This document shows positions 1 through 7,828 of a DNA stretch of 41,437 nt, piece after piece. The first letter of the stretch is position 1; every line of letters starts with the position of its first letter. The notes under the pieces are model-generated. The model saw only the letters and a list, made by a program, of their open reading frames with translations, was not told the origin of the DNA and did not search any database. A program made the position numbers and the translations under genes. This DNA is from Paraburkholderia haematera (lineage in GTDB: Bacteria; Pseudomonadota; Gammaproteobacteria; Burkholderiales; Burkholderiaceae): assembly GCF_905220975.1 (NCBI RefSeq), contig NZ_CAJNBK010000041.1, positions 1-41,437 of the forward strand. The letters are read 5' to 3'.

Positions 1-150
1 GCTCAGGATCGGGTTTCACTCGTTTGTTGCGTTTCGCTACGGTCATCGTCGCTCCTGTTACTGACAGTCTCCTGCCAAATGACCGTTTACACAAAACTAA
101 TTACACCCTCGACCACTCGCGAGCTCCACGAGTCATTTCCCGCAGACACC

Positions 151-164
151 TTTATGCGCATAAA
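151..164. repeat. 14-bp palindrome TTTATGCGCATAAA, copy 1
   Basis: TTTATGCGCATAAA is a perfect inverted repeat. An identical copy lies at 370-383, and both copies are flanked by C on each side. Palindromes of this size are typical of dimeric regulator sites or dispersed intergenic motifs; which applies here is not known. Confidence 0.7.
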
Positions 165-369
165 CCCTTCGGGCCTTGTCGCATCGAGTCGCCGCCGCAG
201 TGGTGAATTGACCACGTGGATGGTGATCCTGTCGGCACGGCACGGCACGGCACCCTGGGACTGGGACTGTCCCACGCTGGCACTGAGCAAGCTCCACACT
301 ATGAGCCGAAGCGTCTCGCAGAGTGACCGCGCCATCCCAGGTTACGTGGCGACAACCTCCCACAAGCGC

Positions 370-383
370 TTTATGCGCATAAA
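370..383. repeat. 14-bp palindrome TTTATGCGCATAAA, copy 2
   Basis: Second identical copy of the perfect palindrome, 219 bp from the first and 161 bp before the arsC-like start codon. It could be an operator for that gene or part of a dispersed repeat family. Confidence 0.7.
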
Positions 384-544
384 CCGAACGATCCCATCGC
401 AAACAGACAAGGCCCAGTCTTCAACCAATCGAAACTTGATCGCCCTCCCATCTCGTCGGGGCACCCCACCCTATCCCCGACACCCGCTAAAATCCCCGCA
501 AAATACCTCTGCAACCCAATACAAACATCGTCTACCCAATAACC

Positions 545-904
545 ATGATCACCATCTACCACAACCCCCGCTGTTCAAAATCGCGAGCGACGTGCGACCT
601 GATCGACAGCACCTACAACAGCGCAAACGAACCAATAGAAATTGTCGAATACCTGAAGCAACCGCTCACGCTTGCGCAGTTAAAGCAACTCAACGCGCAG
701 CTAGGCTGCACAGTCCGAGAAATGATCCGCGACACAGAAGCCGAGTACAAAGCACTCGAACTCTCCGACGTCACACTAAACGACGCTCAGTTATACGAAG
801 CATTGGCAAAACACCCCGTCCTTTTGCAACGACCGATCGTCGTGCGAAATGGGCGAGCCGTGATTGGCCGCCCGCCGGAAAACGTCGAAGCCCTATTCAG
901 GTAG
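545..904 (+). CDS. arsC: ArsC/YfgD-family arsenate reductase-like protein
   Basis: A 119-residue member of the glutaredoxin-linked ArsC family. The N-terminus carries the signature HNPRCSKSR, with candidate catalytic Cys10. The C-terminal part has the conserved RPIVVRNGRAVIGRPPE segment, whose arginines hold the oxyanion in the family. The length matches the short YfgD-type subgroup rather than the roughly 140-residue plasmid ArsC, so true arsenate reduction is likely but not certain. It stands alone, with no arsR, arsB or acr3 gene next to it, which weakens the case for a dedicated arsenic operon. It converges with the sulfonate-binding gene, leaving only 26 bp between the stops. The ATG at 545 was chosen because the family motif starts within ten residues of it. 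Confidence 0.85.
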   Translation: MITIYHNPRCSKSRATCDLIDSTYNSANEPIEIVEYLKQPLTLAQLKQLNAQLGCTVREMIRDTEAEYKALELSDVTLNDAQLYEALAKHPVLLQRPIVVRNGRAVIGRPPENVEALFR

Positions 905-930
905 GCGTCGAAACATCACGGCCTGCTGAC

Positions 931-1914
931 CTAGGCCTTGGCAGGCAATGCTGCGTCCTTCGTCACGATCTTTGTCGGGATGATGCGCAGCTCGCTGAAC
1001 GTGTCGGCAATACGTTGTTGTTCTGCAAGGACGTTCGCGTCGACGGGTTGGTAGATGTGCGCGTAGTGCCGCAAACCCGCTTCGATCACGCCTGCATCGA
1101 GCCCCTGGATCGGCGCGAGCTGTGCGGCTGCTTCGCCGTAGTGGCCGCGTACCCACGCCCCCTCTTTACCGACCTCGTCCATCACGGTCGCGAGCACGTC
1201 GCCATATTGCTGCGCAAACGGCCGCGCGCTCAGGAAGAATTGATGGTGACTCACGATACCTTCCGCGTCCGCAAGCAAGCGGGCATTCGACTGGCGTTTT
1301 GCCGCTTCAAGGAACGGGTCCCAGATCGCCCATGCGTCGATCGCACCGCGTTCGAAGGCCGCGCGCGCGTCGGCCGGCGCCAGAAAAACGGGTTGGATAT
1401 CGCTGTATTTCACGTCGCTCTTCTGCAGTGCGGCGACCAGAAACCAGTGAACGTCCGAACCTTTATTGAGCGCGATTTTTTTGCCCTTCAGATCGGCGAG
1501 CGTTTTGATCGGCGCGTCCTGATGCACGAGGATGCCTTCGGCATGCGGCGTCGGCGTTTCGTAAGCGGTATAGACGAAGTTTGCGCCAGCCGCCTGCGCG
1601 AACACAGGCGGCGCCTCGCCGACATAACCGAAGTCGATCGCGCCCACATTCAATCCTTCGAGCAATTGCGGCCCGGCGGGAAACTCAGTCCACTTAACCG
1701 TTATTCCAAGCGGCGCGAGGCGCTTTTCGAGCGTGCCGTGCGCCTTCAGCAATACGAGCGTACTGGCCGCCTTCTGATAACCGATTCGAAATTCTTTCGC
1801 ATGCGCATTCGCGGCGAAGACGGACGTGGAGACAACGGGCAAGGCCGCGGCGGCCAACGAGGCGCCCACGCCGGCGATAAACGCCCGGCGGTTGAGCAGC
1901 GGATGACGGGACAT
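931..1914 (-). CDS. ssuA: SsuA-like aliphatic sulfonate ABC transporter substrate-binding protein
   Basis: A periplasmic binding protein of the SsuA/TauA/NrtA family, 327 residues. The N-terminus has a twin-arginine-type signal (NRRAFIAG, then an Ala-rich hydrophobic stretch ending near FAANA). The mature part opens with FRIGYQKAASTLVLLKAHG and contains GAIDFGYVGEAPPVFAQAAG and GAIDAWAIWDPFLEAA, all typical of alkanesulfonate-binding proteins. A longer frame from a TTG at 1980 exists, but the ATG at 1914 puts the signal peptide at the true N-terminus and is preferred. No SsuB, SsuC or SsuD gene adjoins it, so the permease and ATPase must come from elsewhere. The exact ligand (alkanesulfonate or taurine) cannot be read from sequence. 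Confidence 0.85.
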   Translation of the reverse strand: MSRHPLLNRRAFIAGVGASLAAAALPVVSTSVFAANAHAKEFRIGYQKAASTLVLLKAHGTLEKRLAPLGITVKWTEFPAGPQLLEGLNVGAIDFGYVGEAPPVFAQAAGANFVYTAYETPTPHAEGILVHQDAPIKTLADLKGKKIALNKGSDVHWFLVAALQKSDVKYSDIQPVFLAPADARAAFERGAIDAWAIWDPFLEAAKRQSNARLLADAEGIVSHHQFFLSARPFAQQYGDVLATVMDEVGKEGAWVRGHYGEAAAQLAPIQGLDAGVIEAGLRHYAHIYQPVDANVLAEQQRIADTFSELRIIPTKIVTKDAALPAKA

Positions 1915-2162
1915 AAAAGTGCTCGTTAAAAGGACGGCCGCAAAACGGACCGATTGGCTTCGACAATAATTCGTCTGCAAGCCTGGACGAACCGATAAAT
2001 TCGCATAAGCAAATCACGCTGGCAGGGACGGAACGGGACGGGATACGCACGGCACACACCGGCGTTCTTATCTGCGTATCTGGCTGCGTTAGGCCGTTGG
2101 CCCCCGCTACAATCCGTCATCCGCGCGCAGTCGCGGTTGCGTCAGTCGATCAAAGGGACATC

Positions 2163-3539
2163 GTGCATCTAACGACAACACTCGCGCCGTGGTCATCCCA
2201 CGACACTCAACTGATCTTGTCGTGCGTGCTCGGGCTCGCACTGATCATCGTGTTTATCAGCGTGCTGAAACTCGCACCGTTTCTGTCGATTCTGGTCGGC
2301 ACGTTCGCGGCGGGTTTTTCGGCCGGCCTGCCGCTGGAAGCAGTAGCCAGCGCATTCAGCAAAGGCGCGGGTGCATTGCTCGGCGACGTCGGCATCATCA
2401 TCGCGCTTGGGGCGATGCTCGGTGCGCTGATGGCGGAGTCAGGGGCTGCCGACCGGCTCGTCTCGACCATCCTCAAACATTCCACGCCACGCACGCTGCC
2501 TTGGATGATGGCGCTGGTGGCGATCATTGTCGGCTTGCCGCTCTTCTTTGAAGTCGGTCTGGTGATGATGGTGCCGATCATCTTCGTCATGGCGCGCCGC
2601 GCGCAACAGCCGATCCTGCGGATTGCGATTCCCGCGCTCGCCGGTATGACCACGCTGCACGCACTGCTGCCGCCGCATCCGGGTCCGCTGATTGCGGTGA
2701 GTGCGCTGCATGCCGATCTCGGACTGACGCTCGGCCTCGGCCTGATCGTCGCGATTCCGGCGGTTATTCTCGCGGGCCCGGTCTACGGCATCTGGTTGTC
2801 GAAACGCATGCACGTGGTCGAGCCCGAAGAAATGGGCAAGCTTTTCACCTCGCATCAAACCACCGGCGAGCCGCCGAGCTTCGCGATTTCACTGATCACG
2901 ATCCTGTTGCCCGTGGTGTTGATGCTGGGCCGCACGGTTGCCAAACTTCTGCTTCAACCCGAGACCTTCCTCTTCAACGCACTCAATTTTCTGGGTGAGC
3001 CATTGGTCGCGCTCGGCCTCACCGTGCTATTCGCGGTGGTGGCGCTGGGGTGGTCGCGTGGCATGGCGCGCGACCGGGTCGGCGGCATTCTGCGCAAGAG
3101 CCTGCCGCCAATCGCCGCGCTGCTGTTGACCATCGGCGCAGGCGGTGGCCTCAAGCAGGCGCTCGTGGTGGCCGGCATCAGCACGACGATCGGCAAGATC
3201 TCCGTCGGCGCGCACATGCCGCTGATTCTGCTGGCGTGGCTGATCGCCGTCGCGCTGCGGCAGGCCACCGGTTCCGCGACGGTTGCGACCACCACGACCG
3301 CAGGTATCGTCGCACCGGTCGTCGCGGGTCTCAGCACGACGCACAATTCGCTGATGGCGCTCGCGATCGGCGCTGGTTCCGTGTTCTTCTGCCACGTGAA
3401 CGACGCGGGCTTCTGGATGGTCCGCGAGTACTTCGGGCTGCAATTGAAGCAGACGGTGATGGTCTGGTCGGTGCTGCAGACGATCGTATCCGTCGTCGGC
3501 CTGGTATTGACGTTCGTGTTGTGGACCGTCCTGACCTGA
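2163..3539 (+). CDS. gntP: GntP-family gluconate/sugar-acid:H+ symporter
   Basis: A polytopic inner-membrane permease of the gluconate:H+ symporter (GntP) family. It is almost wholly hydrophobic, with about 12 predicted spans. It has family-like segments PLFFEVGLVMMVPIIF, LHALLPPHPGPL and ATGSATVATTTTAGI. The GTG at 2163 is preferred over the TTG at 2097 because an AAAGGGA ribosome site lies just before it and the extra 22 residues are not family-like; this gives 458 residues, close to the usual 440-460. No gluconate kinase or dehydratase adjoins it, so the substrate could be gluconate or a related sugar acid. It diverges from ssuA across about 250 bp. Confidence 0.85.
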   Translation: MHLTTTLAPWSSHDTQLILSCVLGLALIIVFISVLKLAPFLSILVGTFAAGFSAGLPLEAVASAFSKGAGALLGDVGIIIALGAMLGALMAESGAADRLVSTILKHSTPRTLPWMMALVAIIVGLPLFFEVGLVMMVPIIFVMARRAQQPILRIAIPALAGMTTLHALLPPHPGPLIAVSALHADLGLTLGLGLIVAIPAVILAGPVYGIWLSKRMHVVEPEEMGKLFTSHQTTGEPPSFAISLITILLPVVLMLGRTVAKLLLQPETFLFNALNFLGEPLVALGLTVLFAVVALGWSRGMARDRVGGILRKSLPPIAALLLTIGAGGGLKQALVVAGISTTIGKISVGAHMPLILLAWLIAVALRQATGSATVATTTTAGIVAPVVAGLSTTHNSLMALAIGAGSVFFCHVNDAGFWMVREYFGLQLKQTVMVWSVLQTIVSVVGLVLTFVLWTVLT

Positions 3540-3569
3540 GTCCTGCAACGGGAATCGCAAACGGTGGCA

Positions 3570-3595
3570 GGAATTGACGCTTAGGTGTCAATTCC
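3570..3595. repeat. Inverted repeat between gntP and the DUF1272 gene
   Basis: GGAATTGAC (3570-3578) pairs perfectly with GTCAATTCC (3587-3595) across an 8-nt loop, 31 nt after the gntP stop. There is no U-tract on either side, so it may be an operator or a weak terminator rather than a standard intrinsic terminator. Confidence 0.5.
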
Positions 3596-3677
3596 GCACA
3601 GCATTAGACGCTTACACTGCTTCGGCATGGGCGAGGAGCAGTCCCGCACCTCGCTCCCCTGCCAACGCGGAGCCACC

Positions 3678-3968
3678 ATGCTTGAACTGAGACCGTCCTG
3701 CGAAGGATGCGGAAAATCACTGCCGCCGAACGCGCCCGACGCGATGATCTGCACGTACGAATGCACCTTCTGTGAAGTGTGTGCGCTCAGCACGCTGCGC
3801 AACGTGTGTCCGAATTGCGGCGGCAATTTCCAGCATCGGCCGATCCGCACGCGCGCGCAGCTGACCAAACATCCGGCTCGCGTCGAAGCGCATCCCGTCT
3901 CTATCGATGAAGCGTCGCACGCCGGCTTCTTCGAGCGTTACCGCAACACGCCGCCCGGCGAGCGCTAA
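3678..3968 (+). CDS. DUF1272-family zinc-ribbon protein
   Basis: A 96-residue soluble protein. It starts MLELRPSCEGCGKSLPPNAPDA, followed by ICTYECTFCEVCA and VCPNCGGNF. The four CxxC-type pairs (CEGC, CTFC, a further single Cys, CPNC) fit the small DUF1272 family, whose role is unknown; zinc binding is inferred from the cysteines. The ATG at 3678 is chosen because the family begins MLELRP; the upstream 31 codons in frame are not conserved-looking. The C-terminal third (HPVSIDEASHAGFFERYRNTPPGER) is polar. It stands alone between gntP and the convergent sigma-factor operon. Confidence 0.8.
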   Translation: MLELRPSCEGCGKSLPPNAPDAMICTYECTFCEVCALSTLRNVCPNCGGNFQHRPIRTRAQLTKHPARVEAHPVSIDEASHAGFFERYRNTPPGER

Positions 3969-4064
3969 AGCAGCCATTCGCAGCGTGGCGTCGTTCAAGG
4001 CGACGCGGTTCGCAGCAGGCCACAAGCCCACCGTCCGACGGCCCGCGCACCCCCCGACGCCACC

Positions 4065-4274
4065 TCAATCCTCGCTGCCGCCCGTTTCCGGTGTCGCAAT
4101 CCCGCTCACCGTGCGCGCAGCCACGCGCAGCAGGCGAATCTGTTTGCGGTAATTGCGGCAGCCGCTACAGGTCGGCAGATGCAGCCGGATCGCGACCCAT
4201 TCGCTAGTCGTCAATCGGCGGTCGAGCGCGTCCGACAACAGGCGCGTGATGTGCTTACACTTCCCCATTCGCAT
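4065..4274 (-). CDS. Mini zinc-finger (zf-HC2/ZAS) anti-sigma factor
   Basis: A 69-residue protein with the spacing C6-x25-H32-x3-C36-x2-C39, which is the zinc-binding anti-sigma (ZAS) pattern. There is no membrane segment, so it would be a soluble anti-sigma factor, possibly redox- or zinc-responsive. Its first 20 nt overlap the end of the upstream sigma-factor gene, which implies translational coupling and a fixed partner ratio. It consists of little more than the ZAS domain plus a short basic tail. The function is inferred from the motif and the overlap with the sigma gene. Confidence 0.8.
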   Translation of the reverse strand: MRMGKCKHITRLLSDALDRRLTTSEWVAIRLHLPTCSGCRNYRKQIRLLRVAARTVSGIATPETGGSED

Positions 4275-4863
4275 CCTCTCTGGATAGGCCCTTTTCGCTC
4301 AGGCAAGTGCGCAAGCGCAGCCGCGCGCGGTAAATCAGCACGCTGCAGTGATTGGCGGTCATCTGCAGTTCGGCGCAGATCGCTTCGGTTTCCAGATCGA
4401 GGAATTCGCGCATCATGAACACGCGCCCGATGTGCTCGGGCAGGTGTTCCAGACACATCTCGAACAAGGTCCAGAATTGTTGCTGACGCAGCGCGGTCTC
4501 CGGCGTCGGCCACGGCTGCGGCTTGGTCTCGCGCGACCAATGGCCGTTATCTTTGAAGAGTTCGCGATCGAGCAGCGCCTCGCCGTCGATTTCGGATTCG
4601 AGCGCCGACAGGTTCACCGTACGCTGCCGGGCGCGCAAGGTGTCGACAAGCTTGTGCCGCAGGATGCCGAACACCCACGTCTTGTGCTCCGATTGCGCGG
4701 CAAACCGGTCGGCTTGCGTCCAGGCGGCGGCGAGAGCCTCCTGCACGGCGTCTTCGGCGGCTGCGGCGTCGCGTAATTGCAAACGGGCGAAGCGCAACAG
4801 GTCGCGCCGCAGTTGCGTCAGATAGACGGGATCGTCGAGCGCCGGCCCGCTTACTTGCGCCAT
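4255..4863 (-). CDS. ECF-like RNA polymerase sigma factor
   Basis: A 202-residue sigma-70-family protein. Region 2 lies at about residues 16-80 (AEDAVQEALAAAW, then KTWVFGILRHKLVDTLRAR). A longer than usual linker spans about 83-125. Region 4 lies at about 135-190, with LPEHIGRVFMMREFLDLETEAICAEL and a helix-turn-helix ending NHCSVLIYRARLRLR. The ATG at 4863 is preceded by GGAG six bases upstream; the open frame runs 87 codons further, but that part is not sigma-like. The gene overlaps its downstream ZAS anti-sigma gene. Its targets are unknown; self-control of the upstream region is the usual arrangement for this class. Confidence 0.88.
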   Translation of the reverse strand: MAQVSGPALDDPVYLTQLRRDLLRFARLQLRDAAAAEDAVQEALAAAWTQADRFAAQSEHKTWVFGILRHKLVDTLRARQRTVNLSALESEIDGEALLDRELFKDNGHWSRETKPQPWPTPETALRQQQFWTLFEMCLEHLPEHIGRVFMMREFLDLETEAICAELQMTANHCSVLIYRARLRLRTCLSEKGLSREDANGEV

Positions 4864-5313
4864 GACATGCTCCGTCGCCGCGCTCGCGGTTGCCGCACGC
4901 TTTCTTCTGAATCGTGGTGGTTCATAGGCGGGTGAGTCTCCTCGCGCAGTTCCCGGAAATGTGCGCCATTCTGCCGCACGTTCCTGCGCAAGCGAATCAG
5001 TATTGAACATGTGCCCGCCAGCAAGCGATGACCTGATCACCTTAGTCGTGCCGCAACGGGGTTTATGACAGAAAAATACATTATTGCGCAAAATGAAATC
5101 AACGCTGTAACGGCAAATCTTCACCCTGAGCGCATAGGCAAAGACACGCTGTCAGGCACGTCTCAAACCCGCCCTAAATACCCATCCGGATTCTTTCACT
5201 ATTCGAAAAAATGTCTTCCTGTCTTCGGTATTTTTAGGCGGACACTGAATCGTTACTCTTCAGTCCATCGATCACACCAGATCGCAAACCGAACGCTGAA
5301 GAGGAGTTGCACC
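4864..5313. other. Divergent regulatory region between the sigma gene and a small secreted peptide
   Basis: About 450 bp without a convincing gene. It is clearly less GC-rich than its surroundings in two blocks (about 5035-5100 and 5190-5260), as expected for promoters firing outwards. Two TGTCTTC direct repeats lie at about 5211-5225. The strand leading to the small peptide ends in a strong ribosome site (GAGGAG, 5301-5306). No consensus sigma-70 pair was found, so an ECF-type promoter is possible. Confidence 0.4.
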
Positions 5314-5445
5314 ATGAAACGCATTCTTACCGCCCTGATCGCTTCCGTCGCCCTGTTTGCCGCCGCTTCGGGCGCAGCTGAAGCAGCAGCACCGGCCCAA
5401 TGCAACGGCCCGGCATCGTACTGCAACGTGTTCTTCGGCAACTGA
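5314..5445 (+). CDS. 43-residue secreted peptide
   Basis: The predicted product is 43 residues: a short basic start (MKR), a hydrophobic Ala-rich signal core, a likely cleavage near AAEAA/AAPAQ, and a mature part of about 15-18 residues containing two cysteines (QCNGPASYCNVFFGN). Support comes from a strong GAGGAG ribosome site 8 bases upstream and a near-perfect intrinsic terminator 70 bp after the stop, so this is an independent transcription unit. The two cysteines could form a disulfide in the periplasm. No family is recognised. It sits opposite the sigma/anti-sigma operon and could be one of its targets, but this is a guess. Confidence 0.65.
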   Translation: MKRILTALIASVALFAAASGAAEAAAPAQCNGPASYCNVFFGN

Positions 5446-5512
5446 TCGTCTGCAGGACGCAGCCGGACACAGGTCTGGCGCGGGTCTGCTGACGAGACGG
5501 GTTCCCGAAGTC

Positions 5513-5543
5513 AAAAAAGGGCGTCGTTAAAGACGCCCTTTTT
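5513..5543 (+). terminator. Intrinsic terminator after the 43-aa peptide gene
   Basis: A seven-base perfect stem GGGCGTC (5519-5525) / GACGCCC (5532-5538) with a six-base loop is followed by TTTTT and preceded by AAAAAA. The flanking A- and T-runs would extend the stem and let it work in both directions. Confidence 0.9.
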
Positions 5544-5728
5544 GCATTTGATCCAACACGTTTGACGTGCTTCTGAAAATGCCGATGTTGCCCGACTGTT
5601 TGCCGAGACTTAGGGCTGGCAGCGTGTGAATGGCAATTTCGCCATCCCGGAATGACAGCAAAAAACACGCTTGTGCCTAAAAACGTCCTAGCCCGAAAGC
5701 ATGCTTGATTGACAAGGCAAAAGTACCA

Positions 5729-5796
5729 GTTATCCACAAGGTTATTCAGTGATTCTGTGGATAACTTTGGGTGCTACCGGGTTATCCACCGGTAGC
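5729..5796. promoter_or_regulatory. Cluster of three DnaA-box-like 9-mers with a small hairpin
   Basis: TTATCCACA occurs at 5730-5738, its exact reverse complement TGTGGATAA at 5756-5764, and TTATCCACC at 5782-5790. The third site lies in the loop and 3' arm of a perfect 8-bp inverted repeat (GCTACCGG 5773-5780 / CCGGTAGC 5789-5796). The first two match the classical DnaA box. No dnaA, rep or par gene is in the window, so this is not shown to be an origin. A DnaA-titrating or DnaA-regulated site is equally possible. Confidence 0.6.
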
Positions 5797-5932
5797 AACT
5801 TCCGCGATGGAAGCCCGCGCAGCCCGAAGCGGGCGTTTTTGTCCCCGCTTCCGCCATCTCCTATGGCTTTTGCCTATGATGGACAGTTCGTACCCTTTTG
5901 CGCGTCGAGCGCCTCACCTCAAGGAAACGAAT

Positions 5933-6487
5933 ATGGCCTATCACATCGCAGTCGTTGTCGGCAGCCTGCGCCGCGAGTCGTTCAACCGCCAGTTGGCGCA
6001 AGCGGTGATTTCACTCGCACCCGCCGACTTCACGTTCGAATTCATCGAGATTGGCTCGTTGCCGCTTTACTCCCAGGATTACGACGCCGATTATCCCGAA
6101 GTCGCCAAACACCTGAAGCAGCGCGTCGAAGCCGCCGATGGCCTGCTGTTCGTCACGCCCGAGTACAACCGCTCCATGCCGGGCGTCCTGAAGAACGCGC
6201 TCGACTGGGGCTCGCGGCCGTGGGGCACCAATTCGTGGGCCAACAAGCCCGGCGCGGTGATCGGCACATCGCTCGGCGCGACCGGCACGGCGCTCGCGCA
6301 ACAGCATCTGCGCAATGTGCTCGCGTACCTCGACGTCGCCACGCTCGGCCAGCCCGAAGTGTTCATCAAGCACGACGCGGCGGCCATCAACGAGAAAGGC
6401 GAGATCGTCAACGACGGCACTCGCAAGTTCCTGCAGACGTTCGTCGACCGCTACGTCGTGTGGGTCAAACGCCAGACCGCCGCCTGA
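5933..6487 (+). CDS. NAD(P)H-dependent FMN reductase (ChrR-like flavodoxin fold)
   Basis: A 184-residue flavoprotein of the NADPH-dependent FMN reductase family. GSLRRESFNRQLA near the N-terminus is the FMN phosphate-binding loop. PEYNRSMPGVLKNALDW in the middle is the second family signature, which contacts the flavin ring. The family reduces quinones, chromate or free flavin, usually as an oxidative-stress defence in the cytoplasm; the true substrate cannot be told. The ATG at 5933 follows an AAGGAA ribosome site; an open frame continues upstream into non-family sequence. It stands alone, just downstream of the DnaA-box-like cluster. Confidence 0.88.
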   Translation: MAYHIAVVVGSLRRESFNRQLAQAVISLAPADFTFEFIEIGSLPLYSQDYDADYPEVAKHLKQRVEAADGLLFVTPEYNRSMPGVLKNALDWGSRPWGTNSWANKPGAVIGTSLGATGTALAQQHLRNVLAYLDVATLGQPEVFIKHDAAAINEKGEIVNDGTRKFLQTFVDRYVVWVKRQTAA

Positions 6488-6569
6488 CGCCAATTCACGG
6501 ACACACCCACGCTGGGAGCGCCGCCGTTGCCACGACCTCATGGCACGCCGGCGCGGTCAGCGCGTCCGC

Positions 6570-7589
6570 CTATACGTGGTGATGCCCTGTCACCCTTTCC
6601 CAGCCATGGCGCACGGCGAGCTTGAAGCGTTCCCACGTGCTGTCCGGCGAGGTGGTTTCCCAGTGACGCCGGGCTTCCGGCTCGACGTCGTCCCATGGCT
6701 TGTCGCGATAACGTGCGTCCCGACCGATCTCCGCGCCGTAGCGATAGGCCGGCACGTAATCTTCGTAGCGCGCGTGCTCGGCCGCGTATTGCTCGTCGTA
6801 GTGCGTGCGGAAATCCTCTTCGTATTCCAGATACTCGTTCGGAATCTGGCCGCTTGAGCCCGCGGCCGGCTGCGCTGCTTCCGGGACGGGTTCCGGCGGC
6901 TGCATGATTGCGCCCGAGCCGGGCATCGAACCGGCAGCGATCGCAGTACGTCCCGCGTCGCCGACCAGCGGGTCGGCGTTGGGCTCGTTGACCGGGTCGC
7001 GCACCGGCCGCTCGCCTGGCGGTGGTGGGACGAACCGCTCGGCGTCGGTATCCATGGTCGGCGGCGGATAGGGGGAATCGGCCGGGGTTGCAGGCCGCGT
7101 GGTTGACCCCCGCGCCGCTACGCCGGGCGTCGTTACGCTTGATGTATGCGGTGTGCCGGGCGTCACTGCGCCAATGCCGAGCTCGTCGAGTATCGAATGT
7201 TCGCGGCTCGATTCCGACGGCGTGTCCCAATCGGGCGAGCGTTCACCAATGTCGGCCGCGCCCAGCCTCTTCAAGGTATTGCGAGCGAGTTCCGCGTGCG
7301 ATGCGCTTGCCGCATTCACGCAGACCAGCACGGCGCCCCGCCGCACGGCTTCGGCGTAGCGGGCTGTTTCGGACGCGCGCGGGCCGGTCGCAAACAGGCT
7401 CGAGAGAAAGCGCTCGATATTGGCGAGCACGCTGGAACTGGCAACCTCATCGCTCGCGGAGCCGACGGAGGGTTCCGGATTCGCCTGCAACTCGATCGTT
7501 TCGCGTGCAAAGCCGGTCTGCACAAGCGTGTCGCGCGCGGCTTCCGCTTGAGAATAGGTGTCGAATAAACCAATCACAGTGTGTCGCAT
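6570..7589 (-). CDS. Unknown protein with a YflT-like stress domain and an acidic C-terminus
   Basis: A 339-residue protein with a three-part layout. Residues 1-110 (TVIGLFDTYSQAEAARDTLVQTGF ... GAVLVCVNAASASHAELARNTLKRLGA) resemble the heat-induced stress protein YflT or general stress protein fold. Residues about 125-240 are a Pro/Thr/Ala-rich, low-complexity linker. Residues about 245-339 are acidic and Tyr/Arg-rich (YEEDFRTHYDEQYAAEHARYEDYVPAYRYG, then RHWETTSPDSTWERFKLAVRHGWERVTGHHHV). There is no signal peptide or membrane segment. The ATG at 7589 has a GGGAG ribosome site at good spacing; 60 upstream in-frame codons are not protein-like. It follows the histidine kinase gene on the same strand at 239 bp. 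The function is unknown; a stress role is inferred only from the first domain. Confidence 0.75.
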   Translation of the reverse strand: MRHTVIGLFDTYSQAEAARDTLVQTGFARETIELQANPEPSVGSASDEVASSSVLANIERFLSSLFATGPRASETARYAEAVRRGAVLVCVNAASASHAELARNTLKRLGAADIGERSPDWDTPSESSREHSILDELGIGAVTPGTPHTSSVTTPGVAARGSTTRPATPADSPYPPPTMDTDAERFVPPPPGERPVRDPVNEPNADPLVGDAGRTAIAAGSMPGSGAIMQPPEPVPEAAQPAAGSSGQIPNEYLEYEEDFRTHYDEQYAAEHARYEDYVPAYRYGAEIGRDARYRDKPWDDVEPEARRHWETTSPDSTWERFKLAVRHGWERVTGHHHV

Positions 7590-7828
7590 GACCGTCTCCC
7601 GGCGTATCTGGGTGGAGCGGATGGCGCAAGAACGCGCCGGCCTCCTTCCCTTAAGAAACACCGCAACGATCATGCCGGGGCCGGCGCGATACGCCCGCAT
7701 CCCCCACTGCAGCCTGCCCGGGCCGGTTGGGCCAGTTTGGCGCCCCGGGTCACGCTGGAAACGTGGCAAACCGCTGCTGCGCTTTTACAACCGCCTGTAA
7801 TTGGCGGCGGCGCTGACAAGGCAGGGCG

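Larger units (their letters stand above)
1..544. other. Gene-free stretch upstream of the arsC-like gene
   Basis: No convincing gene is seen here. The open frames are arginine-rich shadows without a ribosome site or recognisable motif. The stretch holds two copies of a 14-bp perfect palindrome (151-164 and 370-383), a short GGCAC-type simple repeat around 232-250, and a partly self-complementary run around 256-275 (TGGGACTGGGACTGTCCCA). GC content drops towards 500-544, just before the downstream gene, as expected for a promoter, but no clear -35/-10 pair could be assigned. Confidence 0.6.

Noticed and set aside
79..1929. A 616-codon plus-strand open frame
   Set aside because: It is antisense to ssuA and overlaps the arsC-like gene in another frame. 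It is arginine-rich, has no motif and fits a high-GC shadow.
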